Source: Planctomycetota bacterium
GTDB taxonomy: Bacteria; Planctomycetota; B15-G4
Reading direction: 5' to 3'
DNA length: 64,000 nt
Assembly (NCBI GenBank): GCA_029259745.1
Contig: JAJDEO010000065.1
Span: 1-64,000 of the forward strand
Positions within the stretch are counted from its first letter, which is position 1. Every line of letters begins with the position of its first letter. The position numbers were made by a program, and so were the translations under genes. The notes beneath the pieces were generated by a model. The model ran no database searches, was not told where the DNA came from, and worked only from the letters and a program-made list of their open reading frames with translations. Shown piece after piece: positions 25,060 through 33,314 of this stretch.

Positions 25060-25599
25060 ATGACCCGTGCGCTGCTGCTGATCGACATCCAGAAAGACTA
25101 CTTCGCCGGCGGCCGCCACCCGCTCGTCGGGATGGACGCGGCCTCTGACACCGCGGCGCGCATCCTCGCGGCCACGCGCGACGACGAGCGCCCCGTCTTT
25201 CACGTGCGCCACGAGTTCGCGAGCGACGCGGCGCCCTTCTTCCACCCCGGATCCGACGGCGCCACCATCCACGACATCGTCGCGCCGCGCGACGGCGAGC
25301 CCGTCGTCACGAAGGGCGCCGTCAATGCGTTCGTCGGCACCGACTTGCACGAGCGTCTGCGCGCTGCCGACGTCGACGAACTCGTCATCGTCGGCGCCAT
25401 GAGCCACATGTGCATCCAGGCCGCCACGCGCGCGGCCGCCGACCTTGGCTACGCCTGCACGGTCGTCCACGACGCCTGCGCGACGAGCGATCTGACCTTC
25501 GAGGGACGCACCATCCCCGCCGCGCAGGTCCACGATTCCTCGATGGCCTCGCTCGAGTTCGGGTACGCGAAGATCGTGTCGGCCTCGAAGATCGACTGA
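25060..25599 (+). CDS. Isochorismatase-family cysteine hydrolase
   Basis: The ATG at 25060 opens MTRALLLIDIQKDYFAGG. The 179-residue protein shows the family's triad: Asp9 in IDIQKDY, Lys85 in VTKGAVNAF, and Cys118 in GAMSHMCIQATTRAA, including the cis-peptide region before the Cys. The family hydrolyses amides or related bonds (nicotinamidases, N-carbamoyl amidohydrolases, isochorismatases). Lack of the DxHxxxH zinc-binding segment argues against a true nicotinamidase, so the substrate is open. The gene is monocistronic, divergent from the thioredoxin lipoprotein, and followed by a hairpin shared with the convergent beta-lactamase-like gene. Confidence 0.88.
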   Translation: MTRALLLIDIQKDYFAGGRHPLVGMDAASDTAARILAATRDDERPVFHVRHEFASDAAPFFHPGSDGATIHDIVAPRDGEPVVTKGAVNAFVGTDLHERLRAADVDELVIVGAMSHMCIQAATRAAADLGYACTVVHDACATSDLTFEGRTIPAAQVHDSSMASLEFGYAKIVSASKID

Positions 25600-25619
25600 A
25601 ACGCATCGGCTCGCCTTTC

Positions 25620-25635
25620 GCTCTGCATACAGAGC
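25620..25635. terminator. Hairpin between convergent genes
   Basis: GCTCTG (25620-25625) and CAGAGC (25630-25635) pair across CATA, 20 bp after the isochorismatase-family stop and 75 bp from the convergent gene's stop. Candidate bidirectional terminator. Confidence 0.4.
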
Positions 25636-25710
25636 CCCGTGCTGCACAGCGCCCGGCGTTGCGTGGCTCACCCGTCAGCTCACGGGGGCGTGCGACGCCG
25701 ACCCCGCTGA

Positions 25711-27015
25711 TCACGCGTCGAGCGCGTCGAGCACGGCGGCGCCGAACGCATCGAATGCGAAGCGCGGGCCGACGTCGGTGCCGAGGCGCACGATCACGAC
25801 GTCGCGCGACGGGATGACCACGACGTACTGACCCGCGTAGCCCTGGGCGGAAAAGGTGCCGGCTGGCAGCGAAGGGAACATCGGTCGACCGCCGGCATGG
25901 GTGCGCGGGCGGTTGAGCCACCAGTGACGCCCGTAGTTGCTGCGCGTCGGTGTCGGCGTCGTCACCCACTCGACCCAGCCCTCGGGCAGCAGGCGCTCGC
26001 CTCGCCAGACGCCGCCGTCGAGATGCAGCTGGCCGAAGCGCGACCATCCGCGCGCCGTCGCGTGGACGTAGCTCGAACCGACCGGCATGCCCGAGGCGTC
26101 GACCTCCCAGAGGGATCTCCACATGCCGAGTGGGTCGAACAACGCCTCGTCGGCGAGATCGAGGAACGCACCTGCGCCGCCGACACGATCGGCGAGGTAC
26201 GCGGCGAGCAGGTTGCTCGTCCCGCTCGCGTAGGAGAAGTGTGAGTCGACGGGATGCTCGAGCGGGAGCGCGGCCGTGTAGTCTGCCATCGAACGCGCCG
26301 CGAAGAGCATGCGCGGCGCGTCAGCGAAGGGGTTCGTGTAGGTTTCGTCGAAGGCCAGACCACTGCTCATGCGCAGGAGGTGATCGGCCGTGATGGCGGC
26401 GCGCGGGTCGTCGGCCGGCCAGAGATTCAACGGCGCATCGACGTCGAGTTGGGTGCGCTCGACGATGACGCCGGCCATCGCGGCGAGCACGCTCTTGGCG
26501 ATCGACCATCCGAGGATCGGCGTCGTCGCGTCGGTGTCCGGCGCGTAACGTTCGGCCACGATGCGGTCACGGTGACGCACGACGACAGCACGCGTTGTCT
26601 CGCGCTCGAAGGCGAGGTCGAGGGCGGCCCGCATGCCAGGGCTCGCAGGCGTGTCGCGCGGCAGATCGCCGTCGGCCACGCGTCGCGCGCGGACGAGATC
26701 GCGCGGAACGCGTGTCACGTCATCCGGGCCTTCGTCCCCGATGACGAGCGTCACACCAAGGCCCGGCCGATGGATCGCGCGGCGCGTGAACAGTCCCCAA
26801 AGACCGGCCTCGGCCGCGCCTTCCTTCAGCGCGACATCGAGCATGCCGAACTCCGCGATGTCTCCCGCCCGCACGTCCGCAAGCGGCCGCTGCGCGACGA
26901 ACACCGCCGAGCCGGCCGTCTTGGCCGCGAAGCCCGACGCGAGCCACGCGTAGCGCAGGAAGACGCCCGCGCCGACGAACAGCGCCACGGCCACCAGCGC
27001 CAGCAGCGATCGCAC
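25711..27015 (-). CDS. Class C beta-lactamase-like serine hydrolase, membrane-anchored
   Basis: The serine nucleophile motif is SIAK (Ser171/Lys174 from the GTG start) in GWSIAKSVLAAMAG. The second motif tyrosine is FSYASG (Tyr262), and the C-terminal region has PAGTFSAQGYAGQYVVVIPSRDVVIVRLG, as in AmpC-fold esterases and peptidases. An N-terminal hydrophobic stretch, SLLALVAVALFVGAGVFL, anchors or exports it. I chose the GTG at 27015, just after the upstream stop and at the start of this stretch. An ATG at 27087 would overlap the 2Fe-2S protein gene by 58 bp and add a basic tail. The family includes D-aminopeptidases, esterases and lactamases, so antibiotic resistance is not implied. It is likely cotranscribed with the 2Fe-2S gene. 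Confidence 0.82.
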   Translation of the reverse strand: MRSLLALVAVALFVGAGVFLRYAWLASGFAAKTAGSAVFVAQRPLADVRAGDIAEFGMLDVALKEGAAEAGLWGLFTRRAIHRPGLGVTLVIGDEGPDDVTRVPRDLVRARRVADGDLPRDTPASPGMRAALDLAFERETTRAVVVRHRDRIVAERYAPDTDATTPILGWSIAKSVLAAMAGVIVERTQLDVDAPLNLWPADDPRAAITADHLLRMSSGLAFDETYTNPFADAPRMLFAARSMADYTAALPLEHPVDSHFSYASGTSNLLAAYLADRVGGAGAFLDLADEALFDPLGMWRSLWEVDASGMPVGSSYVHATARGWSRFGQLHLDGGVWRGERLLPEGWVEWVTTPTPTRSNYGRHWWLNRPRTHAGGRPMFPSLPAGTFSAQGYAGQYVVVIPSRDVVIVRLGTDVGPRFAFDAFGAAVLDALDA

Positions 27016-27029
27016 GAGCCGTGCTCGCT

Positions 27030-27419
27030 TCAGCGACTCGCCTCCGCCCAGCGCTCGAAGCGGTGATCGACGAGCCCTGCAGGCCACTCGGCCGCGTCGC
27101 CGCGCTGCTTGACATCGCGCGCCCAGTCGACGAGCTGCTCGTAGTGCTCACGCCGCTCGAGAGCACCGAGCCAATGCTGACGCTCGCCGTGCATGAGCAG
27201 CGCGACGTTCGTCAGATCGCAGGGACCGAGGCAGCCGCTCACTGTCAGCTGCACCGAATCTCCCAGACCGTGTTCCTTCCAACGTGCTTTGAGCCAGTCG
27301 ACAGGAACCTCGGGCTGGCCGCGGTTGACGCGCCCGCAGCAGCAGCCGACGCAGACTGCGAGCTGCGCGCGCACACGGCGCGACGTCGCGGGGCCGCGGG
27401 TGATGTCGGAGTGGGTCAT
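27030..27419 (-). CDS. Small 2Fe-2S thioredoxin-fold ferredoxin-like protein
   Basis: The 129-residue protein has AVCVGCCCGR (Cys23, 26, 27, 28) and SGCLGPCDLTN (Cys63, Cys67). This is the cysteine pattern of (2Fe-2S) thioredoxin-like ferredoxins, including DUF1636-type proteins linked with cobalamin biosynthesis. The LxxxW and ALMHG-type segments after the second pair also fit. It would carry electrons in the cytoplasm; the partner is not identifiable, and no cobalamin genes are in the window. The nearest same-strand neighbour is the beta-lactamase-like gene, whose start lies within or just after this gene's end. The CRTAC1-like gene upstream ends at 27460, 40 bp away. Confidence 0.8.
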   Translation of the reverse strand: MTHSDITRGPATSRRVRAQLAVCVGCCCGRVNRGQPEVPVDWLKARWKEHGLGDSVQLTVSGCLGPCDLTNVALLMHGERQHWLGALERREHYEQLVDWARDVKQRGDAAEWPAGLVDHRFERWAEASR

Positions 27420-27459
27420 GGCGACATCATGCAGGCGAGACGCGACGGCTCAAGGCGAT

Positions 27460-29772
27460 CTACAGCGAGAAGCGCGGAAGCGTGATCGGCGCGAGTTCGT
27501 CGGCGTCCTCGACGACGCGGAAGGCGCGGTCGAGCGGCACGTCCTCGAAGCGCTGCGTTGCGCCCGTCGTCGGCCAGTCGATCTCGAGCGAGACGATGCG
27601 CGTGGCGTCGCCGAGGCCGACCTGCTGGCGGAAGGGCTGAGCGCCGAAAGACGCACCGGACGACACCGTCGCGTGGATCGTCCGCGTCGCACCGGAGGGC
27701 CGCTCGACGACCACGGCGATGCGCGCGCCGATCGCGTTGCGGTTCGACCGACGCCCTTCGAGTCGCAGCGTCAGGGTGGCATTGTCATGGCCGGGATTGC
27801 GGAAGAGCGCGTTCGGATAACGGTCCCCCTCGTACGCCCCGCCCATCACGGCGTACACATCCTGGTCGCCGTCGTTGTCGAGGTCGGCAAAGGCGATACC
27901 GTGCCCCTTCTGCAGATGCCCGAAGCCACCCGCCGTCGTTACGTTGGCGAAGCGCTTCCCATCGACGTTGCGGAACATCGTGTTCGGGTAAAGCGCACGG
28001 AAGTCGGGCTCGCCGGTGGACAGGTACATGTCGGGCCAACCGTCGCCGTCGAGGTCGCCGACGTTGCAGCCCATCGTCAGGAAGACGCCGTCGAGCCCCG
28101 ACTCCGACGTCACGTTCGCGAAGGCGCCGTCGCCGGTGTTGCGGAAGAGGCGCGGACGGATGCCTTGGTGCTCGTCACCGCGGAAGGCACGAAAGACGTG
28201 GCCGCTGGACTCGTAGCGAAAGCCGGACGCAAAGATGTCGAGCTGCCCGTCGTTGTCGTAGTCGAAGAACCAGGCCGGGAAGGAGCGCACCGGCTTGCCG
28301 ATGCCGGCCGCCGCGCTGACGTCCTCGAAGCGCCACGGCGTGACGGGGGCGGCGTCGCCGAGTCCGACGCTCCGTTTGGCCGGGCCGGCGTTGCGCAGCA
28401 GACGGTTCGGACCGTCGATGCGCGAGACGAACAGGTCGGGACGCCCGTCGTTGTCGTAGTCGCCCCACGTGACCGCCTTGACGTAACCCTCGAGCGCGAG
28501 CGTCTCCATCGGCGCGCCCGGCGGCTTGACGTTCATCGCGCGCGCAGCCTCCACGAACGTGCCGTCACCGCGGTTGACGAACAACTCGCACGGGTGGACC
28601 TCGCTGGGTCCCGTCTCGTTGCCGACGAACAGATCGAGGTCGCCGTCACCGTCGTAGTCACCCCAGCTCGCCGTCTGCGAGGGGTGGAACGACATGAGGC
28701 CAGACGACTCCGTGACATCCTGGAACGTCCCGTCGCCCTGGTTCTGAAGCAGCGAATTCGGGTGACCACCGTCGACCTCGAACCAGCCGCCGCGAAGGAC
28801 GAGCACGTCGATGTCGCCGTCGTTGTCGTAGTCGGCCATCGTCATGTTCAAACCGCCCGTCAGCCCCGCGAGCCCGGCGGCTTGCGTGGTGTCCTCGAAC
28901 GTGCCGTCACCGAGATTGCGGTACGCGTGCATCTGATCCTCGAGTCCCCACGAGGTCACGATGACGTCCAACAGCTCGTCGCCGTCGAAGTCCTCGATGC
29001 AGACCGAACCGGCCAGGCCTGCCGCGGCGAGCCCGGCGCTCGGCGCGACGTTGAAGAAGCGCGGGAAGTCCTGCTCCGACTCGAGCGACTCGGGCGGCAG
29101 GCGCCACGGTTCGGGAACGGCGTCGGGATAGCTGCCGAGTGTCATCGCGACGAGGTTGATGAGCCACTTCGCCGCATCGTCGTCCGGGTCGTCGGCCAGG
29201 GCGTCCTCGAGGAGGGCGAAGGCTCGCTCGGACCCTTCGCGTTCGCTGTGCACGCCGCCGTCGCGGATCGGGAAGAGGCACGAGTCGACGCCGTGATGGT
29301 GGATGCAGTTGGCCTGCTCGCCGATGCGCAACCAGGCCTGAATCAGGAAGTCGCGACAGTTCTTGCTTTGCTGGCGCAGCACCTCGGCGGGCACCGTGCC
29401 GACGAGTGACGGCAGGCTCGCCGTGACCTCGTCGAGCACTTCGATCGCCTCACGCGTACGTCCGGCGACGAGCAGCTCGTAGCCGAGGTTGAGCCGGAGT
29501 GGCAAGCTCGCGGCGTCGGCCGGCCCCATCGTCTCGAGGCGCTGGCGATAAACCTCCGCGCGCGCCGTGTTGAGGTACGGGTTGTCCATCGGGTCGGTCG
29601 TCTGCGTGAGAGCCGCCAGACGCGCAACCATGCGCGCCGTCTCGTCGGACCCGACGGACGGCTCGGCACTCGATGACGACGTATCGGAACAGCCGGCAAC
29701 GAGGACGGCGACTGCGAGGATGCAGCCTGTCCATCGGCGCCGAGCTGGCCGGGAGAGGCCGGGCTCGCGCAT
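27460..29772 (-). CDS. CRTAC1-like lipoprotein: FG-GAP repeats plus ASPIC/UnbV domain
   Basis: The start at 29772 yields MREPGL and a lipobox (AVAVLVAGC). An N-terminal helical region of about 200 residues (LNLGYELLVAGRTREAIEVLDEV, FALLEDALADDPDDDAAKWLI) looks like TPR. Next come seven or so FG-GAP/VCBS repeats (MADYDNDGDIDVLVL, WGDYDGDGDLDLFVG, VGDLDGDGWPDMYLS) with calcium-type DxDxDG loops. The C-terminal 110 residues are an ASPIC/UnbV domain: RRSNRNAIGARIAVVV, GASFGAQPFRQQVGLGDA and LEIDWPTTG. This architecture is common in secreted planctomycete and bacteroidete proteins of unknown biochemical role. It belongs to the same minus-strand run as the 2Fe-2S gene. Confidence 0.88.
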   Translation of the reverse strand: MREPGLSRPARRRWTGCILAVAVLVAGCSDTSSSSAEPSVGSDETARMVARLAALTQTTDPMDNPYLNTARAEVYRQRLETMGPADAASLPLRLNLGYELLVAGRTREAIEVLDEVTASLPSLVGTVPAEVLRQQSKNCRDFLIQAWLRIGEQANCIHHHGVDSCLFPIRDGGVHSEREGSERAFALLEDALADDPDDDAAKWLINLVAMTLGSYPDAVPEPWRLPPESLESEQDFPRFFNVAPSAGLAAAGLAGSVCIEDFDGDELLDVIVTSWGLEDQMHAYRNLGDGTFEDTTQAAGLAGLTGGLNMTMADYDNDGDIDVLVLRGGWFEVDGGHPNSLLQNQGDGTFQDVTESSGLMSFHPSQTASWGDYDGDGDLDLFVGNETGPSEVHPCELFVNRGDGTFVEAARAMNVKPPGAPMETLALEGYVKAVTWGDYDNDGRPDLFVSRIDGPNRLLRNAGPAKRSVGLGDAAPVTPWRFEDVSAAAGIGKPVRSFPAWFFDYDNDGQLDIFASGFRYESSGHVFRAFRGDEHQGIRPRLFRNTGDGAFANVTSESGLDGVFLTMGCNVGDLDGDGWPDMYLSTGEPDFRALYPNTMFRNVDGKRFANVTTAGGFGHLQKGHGIAFADLDNDGDQDVYAVMGGAYEGDRYPNALFRNPGHDNATLTLRLEGRRSNRNAIGARIAVVVERPSGATRTIHATVSSGASFGAQPFRQQVGLGDATRIVSLEIDWPTTGATQRFEDVPLDRAFRVVEDADELAPITLPRFSL

Positions 29773-29802
29773 GGGGAGGATCGGGGAGGATTGCGGAGGA
29801 TT
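29773..29802. repeat. Three tandem 10-bp repeats before a start codon
   Basis: Read on the plus strand, GGGGAGGATC, GGGGAGGATT and GCGGAGGATT follow each other directly, ending at the start codon at 29772 of the CRTAC1-like lipoprotein gene. On the coding strand this is three copies of a pyrimidine-rich decamer in the leader, where a ribosome-binding site is expected but not seen. Confidence 0.6.
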
Positions 29803-30022
29803 CGTGCGCACGATCGGGGCGGACGCGCCGGGGCCAGTATGACGCGTCGACGCCGAGCGCGCCGGCTTCGATTCGACGGATCGTGGCCTTCATCGACACG
29901 ACATCGGCGCGAGCGTGAACGTGTGTCTCGATTTCGAGACTCTGAAGAAGACGGTGTGTCCCGTCGCGCGACGCGCTGGTCAGCTTGGGGCAAACATGGG
30001 CGCGCTCGGCTCCGGCGAGGTG

Positions 30023-31006
30023 TCAGCGCGCCCCGACGCCCTCGGCTCCGACGAAGCGCGGGGCGCGCAGCCACTGCCGCCACCAGTGCATGAGCGTCTC
30101 ATTGCGGTCGATGTGGGCATCGCGGTGGATCTCGCCTGCGCCCCCCTGCCATGCCGGCGTCGGCTCGTAGGCCATCGCGCGGATGACGTCGTGCCGCGTC
30201 ACGAAGTGGCGCAGCGGACCGAACCACTCCGCGATCGCGACGCGGGCCTCGGCGTCGGTCGTGCCGATCGGGACGCGGTCACAGACCAGGCGGGTGAGGA
30301 AGACGGGGCGACGCCGTGTCGCGGCCTCGTCGAGGAGTGCCTCCGTCGGCGGCGCAACGAAGACGGCTCGTGACCCCGAGAGGTCGAGCCCGAACCAGTC
30401 GACGGCGTCGTCTCCGGGATACCAGGCCATGAAGGATGTCGGCGAGCGGACCGGGTCGATTGACCAGATGAACGCCACGTGTTCTGCGCCGGCCCGTCGG
30501 AACGTCGCGACGAGCGCGCGTTGGAAGGCGACCGCCGAGCGTGGTGACGTCTGCCACGCGTCAGGGAGACGGACGAAGACCGGCGCCGCCGAGAGGAGCA
30601 ACGTTTCGGCGATGCGCGCGACGTGCGCGAAGTCGCACGCGGCAAGGTCGTCGGCCCGCAGGTCGAGCACAACCAGCCGCCCGGCGTCCACCTCGGCGCG
30701 CACATGCGCGTCGAGCTGCTCGAAGAACGCCGCGTCAGCGCGTCCTTCGAGGCGCAGGACTGTCGTCACGAAGGCCGGCGGAGTTTCACCCCGCAGGTGC
30801 GCGACGTGCACGGCGTTGTCGTTCGGGCGCGCCCCGAGTCCTTGCAAGATCGACCGCGACGGCGCCACGAGCGACTCGACGAGCTGCGTCGAACGCTCTG
30901 TGCGGGGCGCGATCGCGGGCCCGGGCATGCGCTCCACCGCGGCCCCACACGCTGCCGCGCTGAGCCACAGACCACAGAGAACGCCCCAGCGCTGCGCGGC
31001 GGTCAT
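30023..31006 (-). CDS. GH26-fold lipoprotein lacking the expected catalytic glutamates
   Basis: The ATG at 31006 is preceded by AGAGGGG at about ten bases and starts a possible lipoprotein signal (LWLSAAAC, Cys20). The body follows the GH26 TIM-barrel plan: APVFVRLPDAW (about 141-151), FRRAGAEHVAFIWSID (169-184), WYPGDDAVDWFGLDLSG (195-211) and RRPVFLTRL (232-240). In active GH26 beta-mannanases the first segment reads 'vflR..hE.NG' and the last 'kPv...Efg'. Here both Glu are absent, replaced by an Asp/Ala and an Arg context. It is therefore probably a non-hydrolytic carbohydrate-binding pseudoenzyme, or a related barrel with other chemistry. The gene is monocistronic and divergent from the cytochrome gene. 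Confidence 0.65.
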   Translation of the reverse strand: MTAAQRWGVLCGLWLSAAACGAAVERMPGPAIAPRTERSTQLVESLVAPSRSILQGLGARPNDNAVHVAHLRGETPPAFVTTVLRLEGRADAAFFEQLDAHVRAEVDAGRLVVLDLRADDLAACDFAHVARIAETLLLSAAPVFVRLPDAWQTSPRSAVAFQRALVATFRRAGAEHVAFIWSIDPVRSPTSFMAWYPGDDAVDWFGLDLSGSRAVFVAPPTEALLDEAATRRRPVFLTRLVCDRVPIGTTDAEARVAIAEWFGPLRHFVTRHDVIRAMAYEPTPAWQGGAGEIHRDAHIDRNETLMHWWRQWLRAPRFVGAEGVGAR

Positions 31007-31084
31007 ACGCACCACGCCCCTCTCGCGCCGCCCCCCCGCCCGACGCTATCGTCAGTCTCAACGTTCCCCCGCCTCGGTGACTCC

Positions 31085-31444
31085 ATGTTCGCGCGTCCGA
31101 CTGCTCTCGTTCTCCTCGCCTTGCTTCCCGTGGCATGCGGTTCGCCGAAGATCGACGTACCGGTCGCGGAGCAAACCGGCGCACAGCTCTTCATCTCCCA
31201 AGGCTGTGTGCAGTGCCACGCGAAGGACGGCTCGGGTTCGTTCCTCGGCCTCGGCCCCGACCTGCGCGACAAGGGCGCGTTCTGGGATGCCGGATCACTG
31301 GCCGAGTATCTCCTCGACCCGGCGGCGTTCGCAGCGAAGACGGAGCGCCTGGGCGCCAAGGAGATGCCGGCGTACGACATGCTCGACCTCGCGGCACGCA
31401 CGCGCATCGGCGAGCACGTCCTCACGATCATGAACGGGAACTGA
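31085..31444 (+). CDS. Small exported c-type cytochrome
   Basis: The 119-residue protein has a signal peptide (ALVLLALLPVAC; Cys18 may be lipid-modified though Pro at -3 is unusual). A single haem motif CVQCH is at residues 41-45. A distal-ligand candidate is Met94 in KEMPAYDML, matching class I cytochrome c spacing. LGPDLRDKGAFWDAGSLAEYLLDP is the usual helix 2-3 region. It would carry electrons in the periplasm. No oxidase or reductase is encoded beside it. It is divergent from the GH26-fold gene (78 bp) and ends four bases before the convergent DegT-family gene. Confidence 0.88.
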   Translation: MFARPTALVLLALLPVACGSPKIDVPVAEQTGAQLFISQGCVQCHAKDGSGSFLGLGPDLRDKGAFWDAGSLAEYLLDPAAFAAKTERLGAKEMPAYDMLDLAARTRIGEHVLTIMNGN

Positions 31445-31448
31445 CACC

Positions 31449-32621
31449 TCACGCCCCGAGCACTCGGCGCGTTGCGGCGATCACGTCGGCGACGTCTCCG
31501 TCGCTCAGCACGGCCGACAGCGGGATGGAAACCGTCTGCTCGCCGATCGTCGTCGCGTGCGGCCACTCGTCGGGATGCCAACCGAAGCGCTCGCGGTAGA
31601 AGGGATGCTCGGGAATCGAGCGGTACTGCACGCCCGTGCCGATGCCTTGTCTGGTCATGGCATCGAGGAACGCATCGCGTCCGAGCGGCGCGACGTCGGG
31701 GTCGACGAGCAACGTGTAGAGGTGCAGGCCGTGGCGCGTGTCGGGCGCCGGCGCGGCAGGCAGCGTGAGCGGGAGATCGGCGAAGGCCTCGTCATAGCGA
31801 CGCCAGATGGCACGCCGCCGCTCCCAGTTCTCTTCGACGCGCGCGAGCTGATGAAGGCCGATCGACGCCTGCAGGTCCATCATGTTCGACTTGAAGCCCG
31901 CCGCGACGACATCGTAGTGGCGGTAGCCTTCGTCGCCGTAGCGCTTCCAGGCGTCTTGGCTCATGCCGTGCAAGCCAAGCACACGGATGCGATCGGCGGC
32001 GGTCTCGTCGCGGGCGATGACCATGCCGCCCTCGCCCGTCGATACGTTCTTCGTCACGTAGAAGCTGAACGCACCGAAGTCGCCGAACGTGCCGGCATGC
32101 CGCCCGGCGACCGTCGTCTCGATCGCGTGCGCGCAGTCTTCGATGAGCAGCAGATCGTGATGTGCGACGAGCGCCGTGATGGCGTCCATGTCGCAGGGGC
32201 GGCCTGCAAAGTGCACGACGACGAGTGCCCGCGTGCGCGGCGTGATGCGCGCGGCGATGGCTTCGGGATCGATGTTCATCGTGACGGGGTCGACGTCGGC
32301 CAGCACCGGCGTCGCCCCGGCGTGCACGATCGCGTTGACCGTCGCGCAGAAGGTCAGGGGTGTCGTGATGACCTCGTCACCGGGCTTGATCCCGGCAGCG
32401 AGCATCGAGAGGTGGAGCGCCGCCGTGCATGAACCGAGCGCAACGGCGTGCGTTCCACCGACGTAGGCCGCGAAGCGACGCTCGAACTCGGCGGCTTTGG
32501 GCCCCGTCCCCCACCAACCTCCGCGCAGCGTGTCGACGACCTCGGCAATCTCGGCTTCTCCGACCTGCGGAGCACCGAAGACGAGGAAGCGGTCGCGCGG
32601 CCGAATGGGCGGGTGGGTCAA
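31449..32621 (-). CDS. DegT/DnrJ/EryC1/StrS-family aminotransferase
   Basis: The 390-residue protein shows the family's fold-type I PLP motifs: ALGSCTAALHLSMLAAGI (61-78), GDEVITTPLTFCATVNAI (81-98), LIEDCAHAIETTVAGR (159-174) and FSFYVTKNVSTGEGGM, with the Schiff-base lysine at Lys191. HHxYTxLV-like and IGTGVQYRSIPEHPFY segments, which contact the sugar nucleotide, are near the C-terminus. The family aminates nucleotide-linked 3- or 4-keto sugars for lipopolysaccharide, capsule or secondary metabolites. No sugar dehydratase or transferase gene is adjacent, so the pathway is unknown. Confidence 0.92.
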   Translation of the reverse strand: MTHPPIRPRDRFLVFGAPQVGEAEIAEVVDTLRGGWWGTGPKAAEFERRFAAYVGGTHAVALGSCTAALHLSMLAAGIKPGDEVITTPLTFCATVNAIVHAGATPVLADVDPVTMNIDPEAIAARITPRTRALVVVHFAGRPCDMDAITALVAHHDLLLIEDCAHAIETTVAGRHAGTFGDFGAFSFYVTKNVSTGEGGMVIARDETAADRIRVLGLHGMSQDAWKRYGDEGYRHYDVVAAGFKSNMMDLQASIGLHQLARVEENWERRRAIWRRYDEAFADLPLTLPAAPAPDTRHGLHLYTLLVDPDVAPLGRDAFLDAMTRQGIGTGVQYRSIPEHPFYRERFGWHPDEWPHATTIGEQTVSIPLSAVLSDGDVADVIAATRRVLGA

Positions 32622-33314
32622 GGGCGCTGCACCTCACGAGGAAACGTCGGGCATTGTGAAGCAGCACATGTCCCGTTGCGAGCGTGGAGGGCGGCTTCGC
32701 GCGGTTGCGCCACGGCGGCATCGAGCACTCGCAGGGACGATCGCGAGCTTCGACGCCAGCCGGGGTCGCTCACAGCGGTCTGCCGCGAATGCGCCTCTGC
32801 CCTCGTGGCGGCGTTCGAACGGCACGTCTGATCCTCCACGAGAAACACGGGTCGGAAGTACCGTTCCGTCTTGCCACAAAGGCACGGGCATGCTCTCGCG
32901 ACGATCGGTGTGAGAAGTCCGGGACAGCCCCGTCCGGCCGAAACTCACCCCCATTTCCCAGCCTCGTGATGCCCTGACGAGATGCATGCCGCCTGGGGAT
33001 CGGCGAACACGCGCGGCCGACTCCGGGCCACCGATCTGCGAAGTGTGCAGTCCCGGGTGCCGTGCGTGGCAAGATATGCACCGTCACGGGGCGCTCTCTG
33101 TCCCGGCGTGCCCCTCATCGCGGCCCGCCGAGATCGACGAACCACCTCCGCTCGTCATCGCCAAGATCTCGCCGGCCGCCGACGGGCAACTCGACTCCCG
33201 CCGTTCCTCCGACCGCACCGTCGACAACCACGATCCAACACCTGAACTCGAGCCTCCCCACGAGGCCTCCACCGAGGCGGACCGAACCGCCGCTTCGAAA
33301 ACACGGTCAGCTCC
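32622..33314. other. 693-bp spacer without a gene
   Basis: No open frame here shows family signal. The left part (about 32780-32916) resembles parts of repeat element C and is listed separately. The right part carries nothing I can identify beyond the presumed promoter of the CNNM/CBS gene; no ribosome-binding site is obvious before 33315. Confidence 0.5.
32780..32916. repeat. Diverged copy E of the inverted-repeat element (tentative)
   Basis: CTGCCGCGAATGCGCC (32780-32795) parallels CTGCCGCGATGCGCC in copy C (46345-46359). CTGATCCTCCACGAGAA parallels CTGATCCTCGACGGCCAA in C. TCTCGCGACGATCG parallels the right end of A to C. Order and strand are the same as in C, but the termini are not intact. 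The similarity was judged by eye. Confidence 0.3.

Noticed and set aside
27193..29409. Plus-strand 738-codon open frame
   Set aside because: Val/Arg/Glu-rich antisense of the CRTAC1-like gene; high GC third positions keep the frame open by chance.
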